From Apostichopus japonicus (lineage: Eukaryota > Echinodermata > Holothuroidea > Aspidochirotida > Stichopodidae): a stretch of 64,000 nt of DNA. Location of the stretch: NCBI RefSeq assembly GCF_037975245.1, contig NC_092574.1, positions 19,563,713 to 19,627,712 of the forward strand. The letters run 5' to 3'. This document shows positions 26,901 to 38,900 of this stretch, piece by piece. Both the position numbers and the translations under genes were made by a program. Each line of letters starts with the position of its first letter. The stretch's first letter is position 1. Under the pieces are notes generated by a model that had not been told where the DNA came from, did no database searches, and saw only the letters and a program-made list of their open reading frames with translations.

Positions 26901-29900
26901 AAAAACTTTGTGGTGCTAAAATTCACCCACTTTAGAGCCTTTAAACCAAAACCTATTATATCACATACAAAAAGCCTTTATTATCACATGTAGTACTCAT
27001 GTGACATCAAATAAACTAATTTCCCCCCCCCCCCAAAAAAAATCCTTTTACATAATTCTATTATTTCACACACAATAGTCTTTAGTGTCACATACAATAT
27101 ATGATGGGTGGCCAACACATTTCTATGGGAGTATAAACATAAGTCTATTATGTCACTCACAATAATCTGTAGCATCACATGCATTATGCGTTGTGTACAC
27201 CGTGCACTCGATACGAGATTATACACATAAGCCTATTAATTCACACATAATAATATGTAGCATCCCATGTAATACAGCATGTGACACCAGCTGTAGGGAT
27301 CTCTAACTGTTATTAAGATTAGAGCATGATCCAAACTAACTTAGTACCACTTATATAATTTTTATATTTATTGTGACATTCTAATCTTCCTGTGAACTCA
27401 TATTACCCAATCCTTTAACAACAGTTAACGATATTCTTATGCAAACTCATATTGCCAAAAACTTAACACTTCTGTATAAAAAGCATTGAAATTGAAAAAA
27501 GGTGATATACAACCCTTTGGATTTGCAAATGTGCACAACACTCATGCCACCATGTGATTGGGCCAGCACTCAGTGAAAAACAAACCTACAAGTTCATATC
27601 ATGAGAGATTTTAACGTTTTAAACCAAGTGAAGAGCGAACACGTTTCTCTATCAATTAAAAGGCATAAAATGGTAATATGTGTTCTGTTTTCTAATAGAA
27701 TGAATAAATGTATTCAGTCAAAACAATTTTATAAATCATATTTTTCATGTCTTGGTTAAAAACTACAGAATGTCATCTCGTCAGTTGCTGCAAAGAACGG
27801 ACAGCATCGGAGAGGACGTCATGACGGGAGATTCCCATCAGCCTCCCTGTCAGAGGACTGGCATGATGTGCTCTTTCCAAAGCATGTCGGAAGTTCAAAG
27901 GTGACTCAAAAATTTTGCATATCTTCCAAAAAACGAAAGTAGGAGACAGTCATGCGATTAGAAACTGCTGTCTTTATTTCAGCAAGTTTTTTTATATTTT
28001 TTTAAAATTTTTTCGAACTTAATATCGACCGAGATACTACTACTACTACTACTACAGGAGCACAACTCTTGTAGTCCATCTGTTGCATTTGGGTGTCACA
28101 TTAATACAGATCTGAAACCGTTCAAGAAGTTATTTCTTTCTGTTTCCTTTGATAAAATATTCAAATGTGGAAAGTTTACCAAGTCTTAATTCAACACTTT
28201 TCTAGATGGGTCTACTTCGCTCCAAATTAATTTAAGCAGTGTGGTTGGTTGGTTTAGTCAAAGGATAGGCAAGCTCAATCATCACCGTTACATGGTATTT
28301 ATGATTTTGATGAACATCTGCCATCCTCCCCATCCCCTACCCCCTCCCCCACCGAATATCTAAGGCTTCTTGCTTCAATTTGTTCAAACTATTGGGGTGT
28401 CTAATAAGGACTCGGACTCAGTACTGATCAGAGAATATTTTCAGTATTCAAATTCTCTGTGGCAGCTTTGAAAGCACTGAACTTTTGATTTCTGAAATTG
28501 ACTAAAGTTGCAAGGTTTTAGCCAATATCTGCTAAAAATCTTGTCTCACAGAATCCAAACGGTGATTTACATTCTCTCCTCGTTGTTTCGTTACAGTTCG
28601 ATAGATGAGATCATCGAAAGATTCCGATGCACTCATTTTAACTTTGCGGAGGAGGGATTTGCAAACAGAGGATCGGACAGTGTAGGCAGTTTTCTCTTAC
28701 TGACTTTTTCTTGAAGTCTTGTGTTATCTTGTGTTATCCTTTTTTATCTTTTTGACTGACATTTTAAGCATCACTGCATAAAATATAGTGCTGGAAGGTA
28801 TAGCAACATCAGATGGTTTAAAGCAGGGTTTCCCTAACTTTATCCCCCACGAAACCCCCTGTGGATGTCAGAGTTGTCCACGAACCCCCAACTTTTCGAG
28901 ACACGATCTGAGTCATTATTATACTGTAATACGTATAACAGTGCTTGGTAAAAGATAAAGTTCATAGTGTAATATTGTAGAGTTTGTCGATGGGTACGAC
29001 TTCTGTACATTACTAAATTATATGATGTATCAGATTTTAGTTCAACAAAAAGTACTCTAGTTTTGCCTTTCAGAAATGTCTCACGAACCCCCTAGGATGG
29101 ACTCACACACCGCCTGTGGGTTCATGCACCCCAGTTAGGGAACCCCTGGTTTAAAGCATAGGTGGGCAAAGTGAGAGACACTTCACCTTTGGACTTATGC
29201 GATTCAAGTTCATGACTCGTGAATACAAAATGTATCATAGTGTGTACCGTACCACATTGACTCCGGTCAAGTAAAAAAAGTATTAAAGGTGACCAACATA
29301 TCTGAGACACAATACCTTTTTTGGACTTGAGCGTCTCAAGTCATGACTTGAGTGATAACTTGAGTAGCATCAATAATGTGTGTACCGTACCACATTCACA
29401 AAGTCAAGTTATTGACTTGAGTCATTGTAAATTATCTCTGTGGGGAGGGGTGGGGGACAGTATGATAATAATAATAATAACTAAGATTTATAATGCGCTA
29501 ATTATAAACAAAATAGTTGTCAAAAGCGCCATACATATAAATATATCATACATATAAATATATATAAGCTTATATGAGACACTTTACCTTTAGATTCGAG
29601 TGAGTCAAGTTGTGACTCGTCACCACACCATCAAAGTCAAAGCATAAGGCTTTGTAATTTATCCTCCATGCAGGGCTCAGAGTTAGATGAACCAATCCAT
29701 ATCGTGAACATCGGTATCGAGTACAGGACACATGTCTCAGAAACCGAACTATCGGAGATGTTCTTCGCCATCTGCCAAGAGAAGGTAAGTTGATACCTGC
29801 GAACATCTAAACTCATTCCGCTATAAATTGATTATCAAATCTGTCGATGCTGTTTATCTGATATAAGCCTCTTTATTATGTCAGATGTTTTAAACAATGC

Positions 29901-32900
29901 GAGAGTGTTTGATATTCTGAAATTCTGAAATTATTTCACTTTTTTAAGAATAAAATGCGAGTTTAGTCAGTTTTGTGATCACATTTTTCATACCATTTTG
30001 TTGTTGTTAATAACAATTGACACAAGGATGAAAAAAATCATGCAAATTTGCATTAAATGTTTCCTCTTTACTTCTTTATGATAGTATTTGCTTCATTTTA
30101 CATTTACCATGTTATTTATGATAGAATTTGCTTCATATTCTGCTGTAAACTGATAATCAAATGTGGTGGTGCTATTTATCTGATGTAAGTCTCTTCAAGG
30201 CCAGTTCTTTTAACCAGTGTGACAGTTTCTGTTATTCTGAAACTCTTTCGTGTTTTTATGAATAAATACGCACTGTGATTCAGTCAACGTCGTGATCACA
30301 GTTTACATTCCCGTGTTAACAACTGACACATGGACAAAGAAAAGTATGCAAATTTTCATCAAAAGTTTCCTCTTTACTGCTTATTAAAGAATTTGCTTCA
30401 TTTTTCATAAGTACATAATACCTGTGTACTTTTTCCCTGCTTTCGAAAGTAAAGATAAAGCCTACAAGGGCTCGTGAACTGTTAAATATCTGCTGATGTT
30501 AAGCACATACCAACAAAACTCTTGATGCTCGTACCAATGGACTGAACTTGATTATGAAGTAAATGTCAGCCAGCATAATGAATTTCACCAAAGATCAAAA
30601 TCTAATTTATATGTTACAGCCATAGTACCGTAAAAGAAGTCATTGCGTGGGGTCTCATGAATATTTCTCCATCTGTTTTTCTCATCAGAAATCTGACCTC
30701 TTGGAGGCAAGAATTCGTAGAGTAACATTTGCCGTTTTCCGGGAGAGACAGTTTCCGAGATTCTTCACGTTCAGAGCCAGGCTAGATGTAATTTTTATTT
30801 CTCTTCTTTTTCCTCTCATTTTGTTTATTCCTTAATTTTTATATTTGTTTTGCTATCTTTGCAGTGAATGCAATAGTATATTCTGTAAGTAAATTCTGGT
30901 TTTGCAGGAAACCTCAAACTATCAGTTGTTATTTTGCTTGTGTGATCTTGGAAGGTGATAAGAAACACACTCTCGGAACATACTAAAATTCTTTGTGCAA
31001 GTATTTTTTTCCCTGTGTAACCACAAATATTTTAAAAACCACATTTGAGGGCTTAAACTTACTTTAATGTCTGATGTCTTGGAGACGATAGGAAGTAAAA
31101 CATTCTGGGTTGCTGCTTGATGTCGGTTCATACCGTTAGCACCCTAAATGATGTTTGCCATTTCCCTTTTTAAGAGAGTTATCTGTCTTCATTAACAACT
31201 GGTAAATTTTCTTGCTTGTTATAGTGGAGCTCCTTACTGTTAGCGATGGATAACATCGTATATTTTCACAAGAATCTAATCGTCATAATCCTTGTTTGTA
31301 TTCTCTCCTTTTAGTTTCACGAAGATGGCATTTATCGTCATCTTGAGCCTGCTCTCGCCTTCCAGTTGGAAATCAACAGGATGAGTAACTTTGACTTGAA
31401 ACTCATGGACAGAGCAAACTACCGAATGCATTTATATTTGGGTGCAGCTAAGGTATGATTACGAAACAACCTTAATTCTACAATTTTTCTGCCCCAGCTC
31501 TCATCCTGCCAACAGCCCCACCCTTCCGTCCTACTCGTCCCATTTCCACACCCTCCCACTCCCTCTTTCCGTTTCAAGCTCTCCATATATTAGTGACAAG
31601 TATGCTTACTTCAATTCCCTGAGAATTTTAAAAACCATTTTACTACAAATTAATTTTGCATTAACTTGAACATTCCTCCTTCACTGAGGAAATTTTCCCA
31701 ACAAAAATTTAGATATTTAGGATCAGACTCAGCTTAATACACATTTAAAACCGAACCTGGAACCTCCCATTGCTAAGCCTCATTGCCTCAAATGTCACCG
31801 GTTTATCCTCGCGTCCACAGCACCAGTATATATATATATTAACATCATGAATTTATTGGTAAAAGTATTTTTATTTTGGATGTGTGTGTTTTAATTCCCT
31901 CACAGGTTCAGGAAGGTCAGAATGTGACCGACTATCGTTATTTTCTCCGAGCCATTATCCGTCATTCAGATCTGGTCACCAAGGAAGCCTCATTTGAATA
32001 TCTTCAGAATGAAGGTGAAAGGATGCTTCTAGAAGCCCTAGATGAGCTGGAACTTGCCTTCTCATCTCAGGTGAGTCAGATGACAGACATATCACATGAA
32101 CCTGCAGTGAATATTATCCATGTTCTTGATACACAGTGAGATTGTATACTACAATGATTAGTGTTTCACTCGTGTTCCATCTAAGCCCATACCTTAGTTT
32201 AAATATTATTATGATTATTATTGAGGATTTATAAAGTGAAGACCTATCCACCGATAACGGTGCTCAAGGCGCATCACAATATTACCTGGGTCAACGATAA
32301 CCTGTCAAACATAGAGACAATCCCTCCACATGGCAGCAGCTAAACAGCGCCCAACTGACAGTTTTATCTCACAGGTCCCCATTTATACACCTGGGTGAAG
32401 AGAGGCAATGGAGATAAAGTACCTTACCAAAGGACACAACGTAATGATCTGGCCAGGGCTCGAACCTGCAATCCTTAGATCACAATTCCACTGCCTTAGC
32501 CACTTGATCACAACGCTCTCATATTTGTTTGACCTAAACAGATCGTTAGGACTGATTGTAACCACATCTTCCTCAACTTTGTTCCGACGGTCAACATGGA
32601 CCCGCTGAAGATCGAGAGCAGTCTCCAGGAGATGGTGATGAGGTACGGTCCCAGACTCTGGAAACTACGAGTGCTTCAAGCCGAACTCAAAGTATCAGTC
32701 AGGTACGACCATAGGTGTAGGAACTGTCATTACGTCAAGGTGTGGTGGGGTGTTGCTTGTCAAGAGGTGCAGCCATCTCGTTTAACCTCCCTTCCCTCAC
32801 CCCACCCCACTAAACCTCCATCTCAGGCTCTGCTACAGTTGTGCACCCCTCATGTTGTAAGTTTATTAAATTTAAACATGGTTCGTGGCTTCTTCAGTGA

Positions 32901-35900
32901 ATGTGAGATGAAAAATTGACATTAATATGTTTTAGTTGCTTGCCAGTTGTGTGAAATGTGGGATCTATAAAGTCCCTCAGTACTTGAGGTAGTGATCAGA
33001 TACTGCATGTGCTCTCTGCTCTGTCTGATGTGGGGAGGGGGGGGGGCGATGGGATGACAGTGGATCTAGGGGTATGGCGAAAGTGCAAACAATGGTGTGT
33101 TCTGTGAATGCGTGCGTGGGTGTGTGTGTTCTGTGAATTACTGTATGTGTGATCATTAAATAAACCCATTGAAATCCAAATCTCTGCCATGCTTTCTTTG
33201 GGATATCCTCAAATTACCCAGACTTACTGCCTATGTGCTTATGCTATCTTTAAATGTAATTATGCTATCTTTAAACCCATCAGACATTCTCACAGTATGA
33301 GTCAATTTGAATTCAGAGACCCAATCACTGTCCATGAATATATTATTCGCTATTCTCGTTTATCATCTTCCAGGTTACCTAATGAGGACAGGCCTGTAGC
33401 CTTCAGGGTATTTGTAACCAACGAATCAGGTTACAATCTTGACATCAGTACATATCAGGAAGAGGTTGACCCTGTCACTCAACAGGTCAAGTTTATCTCC
33501 TATGGACAGAGGGAAGGTCCCTTGCATGGACGGTTTATCAACAACCCTTACATCACCAAGGACCACCTACAGCTGAAACGATACCAGGCCCAAACCATGG
33601 GGACCACTTATGCATACGACTTTCCAGACATGTTTAAACAGGTCAGACCATTACTAAAGGAGGGGAAATGTAGTCATTATGATCTTCAGAAATAGGTTTC
33701 TTTGGACTGTACCACTATATAGTCATGGCATGCAGTTTTATTTCACAAAGTTGTCCCAAAAAATGATAACTGTCTTGAACAGACAGAAGGAAGGTATTGA
33801 ATGTAGGTAAGACAATATCAGTACCATGCATAGGTCTGCATTGGAAGGTGAAAAATGACATCCTGGTAAGCATTTTCAGTTTAAAGCTGAAATGTTTATG
33901 AATGAATCTGGTATTTGAAGGGTGACTGATATTGTAAATGGCAATATGAGGTATGTGACATAAAAATATGTCATAAGAATATATCAAGAAGTTACCAGAG
34001 GTTGCAAATGTCTTATTTGTAATCACTGATGTTCTTTTACTGTTTTTTTTCTACATACAGAACCTGGAAAAGCTATGGAGGGAGCACAAGAGCCTCTTTC
34101 CACTTATGGAAATACCTGCTGATGTGGTAAGGATAGATCACTAACATTCTTTTTGCTGAGTGGATAAGTTTGTTTCAAACACAGTGGAAGTAAAATAACT
34201 TTTTTTTTAATAAACCTAAAACACATTCAAGACAAGAAGTGGTGTTACAAGTAACCATCAGGTTAAGATTTCAAAACTTTTGTTGTTTTTGAATGAACCA
34301 CAGAGCACTAGGAACTAGGAAAGGAATAATTCATCATTCTTTATTAAGATTCACCTGAAAAGTTGGATCAACTGCCATTTTGATTTGAGTTATTGTCAAA
34401 TCCTTGTAAGTGACAAGCCTGCCCAATACAGTCATTTTAAAGCTTCATCGAAAGGTATTTATTTCTTGTGTTTTGTGTCTGTTCTCTTTCCAGATTCGTG
34501 GCAATGAATTGGTCCTCGATACAAACGGGAAATTGGTCAGCATGAACAGAATGCATGGAGAAAACACGGTAAGGGCATCAGATTAAGTTTTCGATTCCAT
34601 TTTTGTCATTTTTTTATTGCCATCCAGCTGTGGATAGAACTATTCCTGCATCATGACATTGTATTCAACATCAACTCATGTGAAAATAAGGGAACCATTT
34701 TTAACAGATAGGGAGGGAGAGTTTTGCAAGTTGTTAGTTCTGAGAATTCTCGCAATTTCTCTCCAAGAAATCTTCCCCAAATAAGACTAAAAGAAAGAAT
34801 AGTGTTATGGTCGAGTGGATGGAGGGCAGTGGTGTTAGAGGCGATCAAACCTAGCATCTGGGAAGTTGTTGCTTCGAGCCCTGACCCGCTAAAGTAAGGT
34901 GGGTTTTCAGGAGAAATCCACCTTCCCACCCACCAATTCTCACCCGAAGCGGTCTTCCAAATTTGAAGTATTCCAAACTGAACTAAACCTGTAAATTGTG
35001 GCAAAAGTGTGGCCAATGCAATCAACAAAGCAGTATGTTAATAATTTTAAAGTATTTTATTTGCCCTTTTTACAATTCTATGATTCACCAATCGTCTTTT
35101 TACCCTCTTTTAATATTGACCACCATATATTTTGAGTTTTTTCCTGTTCATCTTTTCAGATTGGTATGGTGGCCTGGAAGTTTACATTCTTCACCCCAGA
35201 GTACCCCGATGGAAGAGATGTGGTGGTTATAGCCAATGATATCACCTACAGGATCGGTACCTTCGGAACGGACGAAGATGACCTGTACGAGGTAAACTAT
35301 TCACCAGGGACCACAGCATCTTTGGGGGGGGGGGTGGAAGTGGTTTTTTTTGGGGGGGCTAATTCTAAAACATTGCATTGGAAAACTTTAAATGAAAGCA
35401 AATCAAAATATGAAAAAAGGGTAATGATGTCTGACTATAATTATTAAAATTGTTTCTCAGTTCTCTGTTTTGGTTTTGACTTTTGTAAGATAAGTACAAG
35501 CTTGGTCTCAGCTACCCGTTTCATTTCAAAATGGGCTCTGCCATCGCTCCAATATCCCAGTCTCAAGTTTATTCTAGATTTGATAAAGGGGGGGGGGGAC
35601 GGGGGGTGGTGTTATGAATGTAGAATCAACATTTCTTATCATTTTGTATACATCAACATGAATGAGAGTGGCCGCACTTGGTTGAAAAAGGTTGCCTAAT
35701 TATCTGCTCTCTTTCTCTTCTTCTATTTGAATATAGAAAGCATCCAAGCTTGCCAGGGAGCATAAGATTCCTTGCATTTACCTCTCTGCTAACAGTGGAG
35801 CCAGGATGGGGCTGGCTGAAGAAGTCAAGACAGTCTTAGAGGTGGCCTGGGAGGATACTACCCAAATGGACAAGGTCTGTACTTAAAAAAGCAGGAAATA

Positions 35901-38900
35901 AATAATTCAATGTAGCAGTTTGGAAAGCTGTGAATGTCATCTCTCGTAAAAAATACTACATGGTAACAGTGTAGGGAAGCTGCTATACATCTCTGCACTT
36001 GTATATCAATTTTGACCATTTTTGTGGGGAAAGTCTTTTTGCGTTGCGATACTGGGTATATTATTCCCTGTAGAGTAGCACACAGGATTTCTTTCGTTCA
36101 GCTAGATGGGCTGGCCTTTAGATGCATGCTCAACGTTGACCTTTCAAGTAAGAATAACTCATAAATATCCAAATCATCGAAATGCTGTAGATCAAAACGA
36201 CAACTAAAATAAAAAATACTTTATCAAACATTTTATCAGATATCACAACTTACTTTTGGACATTTGATATCCTGCTGCTAACTCCTTTCTCAGGGATTAA
36301 TGATAATGAAGTCTTGTAGCATCTTTAATATACCGATTATACAGCAGTGTGTTACAGACTCAATTAACTTGTGTCGACTAATCTCTTAGTTAACTGTGAA
36401 TTGTGGCATCTGGAAGCTTGCAATGAAACGATGTCTTTTTTTATTTTCAGGGGTTCAAATATCTGTATGTCACCCCAGAGAATTACAAGAAGTTGACAGC
36501 TTCCAATTCCATTCGTGGAGAGCACATTGAGGATGGAGGGGAGCACAGATATAAAATCACAGACATCATCGGTGAGAGATTGTTACGTGAATTATTAACC
36601 AATCCCCCAACTCTTCAAACATGTTTTGTCTGTGTATTAAATAATCACACAACCATGATGATTTGTACATATTTTTCAAAAACAAATCTGCTTGTGCAAT
36701 TGTCGGGGTAAATGCTTTGGTGGGATTGGTTTTGATGGACACCGATCTCTTGGTTGATTTTAGCGTTCGCTTAATCTCTGAGAACGGGCCAAAATTTTTG
36801 GCACAAGTGTACATTGTCAAAGTTGCATGACTATTTACTACACGATAGTAGCAAGGAAAGAAAAAAAAATGCATAACAAGCCTATAATAGTAGGCTTGAG
36901 CTTTGGGTCAAACCAGTGTCCACTCATTTTATTATTTGATTTATTTAAAATGAATAATTGGAAAAGAAGATTAAACTTTTTGTGAGAGTGAAAGAAACCA
37001 CCAAATTTGGCATTTTCTTAGTATAAATTTGTACACTGTATCAATATTAATATGCAAGATAAGAAATGGATGGTATCACTTGCAAGCCATCATTGTTTAA
37101 ACAAACCACACAATAATGGTTGTTTTTGTACAATTATTACTCTTGATCGGTTGGAATGAAAGTGATAAATAATTATAGACCCCCTTATAGGACTATGTGG
37201 AATGATAATTTCTTGAATGTTGCTATGGTAACTAGGGAATGCTGGTAATTATTGTTATTATATTTGATGTGGTAGTGAAATTGTTATGTTAATTGAACAC
37301 CTGTGTGTTAAGATAATGGTATTAAGTGATGTTCTCTAGTTATTATATATCATGGATTCTTTTTTATAGGTTGGTCCTCAATAAAAAGTTGAGCAAGTTT
37401 ACATAATGATGACTGTCAATTCTCTCAACCCCTCGGTATTCTGTGGAATTACTTTCTGCCTAATATTGAGATAAAACATCTTACCTCCTTCGACACAGTT
37501 GTTTCATTTTAAAGATACTTTGTTGACAAATTAAAGGAGGGTATTTCCATTCTATGGTTTACAGATTTTAATAATTGTTGTCATGTTGTTTCACATGTAT
37601 TGAATGTCATCTGTATGTGTTTCCTTCACAGGCAAAGATGGAGGGCTTGGTGTAGAAAACCTGAGCGGAAGTGGTCTGATCGCAGGAGAGACATCTCGTG
37701 CTTATAACGAGATCATCACTCTGAACATGGTAAAGGAGATCAATTGCTCTTGGTCTGACACAAACTAACCAAAAAAACACTAGATCTTGTCTGATCTGAA
37801 CATGTTTCTGGTGGTTCCTATAATTATTTGTTTGATGTTAGTGGCATGGACTTCTTTTCAAAGTGCCAGTGATGGATGGATCAATGCTTTTAAGATTCTT
37901 ATTAACCCTTGCAAATCGAGCCACTGAAATTTTGTCCCATTTGGCATTCCAAGGCTAAAAGTTATCATCTGTGAGAATGAGACTGTACATAGATATAATG
38001 CAACTAAATTTTAAAATTGATTTTAGGTCTCCCCCAATCCTCTTCGAAGGCTGCTCGTTGTTGTTTGACTTTTATTTCTTACCGGGCATGTTTCCATTTT
38101 GGACAGGTCACTTGCAGAGCCGTTGGTATCGGTTCCTACTTACTTCGTCTGGGTCAACGAATCGTCCAGGTGGAAAATTCCCACATTATACTGACCGGTG
38201 CAGCTGCTCTCAATAAGGTAATGCTAACAACTGCTTTTTGTTCAATTGTGAACCCAACATGTGTTTCAAAGTCATTTGATTCAATATGATCACAGTACCT
38301 CAGCCACTAGATCAATACAAGTAAAAAAAAACATCTCATTTCCCACACAAATATTCTTACTCATTGGACACTTTGACAGCCTAATTTGCTCACAGGTTTA
38401 CTGGTACCATCTCTGGTAGATATGCAATCTGGTTGTTGCATATTACTGGCTTAAAACATACTCTGGTGTTTTAATGTTCCGAATGTAGGCCTACACAATT
38501 TCAACCAAAGTGTGACACACATTAGAATAGTTCGCTGTGGCTTTAATTTATCTGTTCTAGATGATACCAAGAAAACACAAGTATTCCAGCATTTGTTTAA
38601 CAAGAACAATAGGAATTGTAACAATTGGATTTTTCTTTTCCTGTTTTTAGGTGTTGGGTCGTGAGGTGTACACATCCAACAACCAGCTTGGTGGTATACA
38701 GATAATGCACAATAATGGTGTGACGCATGGTATATCTAAAGACGACTACCATGGTATATACCTACTGCTGAGGTGGTTGTCTTATATGCCAAAGGTAAGC
38801 AGACCTGATGAAAGACATGTCCTGGGGAGGGGGGTCAGGGGGGAGGAGAATGCAACCCACAGTTCTCTGGAAAATTTGGGGGTCTAGAAAATATAGGCTG

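Larger units (their letters stand above)
20068..27768. other. Largest ACC intron (7.7 kb)
   Basis: The exons on either side join in frame within SHPN-R-MSS, so no constitutive exon needs to be missing. The intron contains a 92-bp tandem repeat, a tRNA-derived SINE, a G-rich tract and a degenerate satellite, each listed separately. The rest (20.1-22.2, 23.8-24.9 and 25.1-26.1 kb) shows nothing I can name. Confidence 0.8.
15947..33641 (+). other. ACC exon block: central (AC) domain
   Basis: Fourteen exons between 15947 and 33641 encode residues 762-1510, the non-catalytic eukaryote-specific central domain that positions the two catalytic units. Recognisable segments include [101 protein letters not shown] and [13 protein letters not shown]. 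The region encoded by 27769-28681 is shortened and divergent compared with vertebrates. It carries a Ser/Thr-containing segment (LLQRTDSIG) where mammals have phosphorylation sites; no role is shown for it here. Confidence 0.9.
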
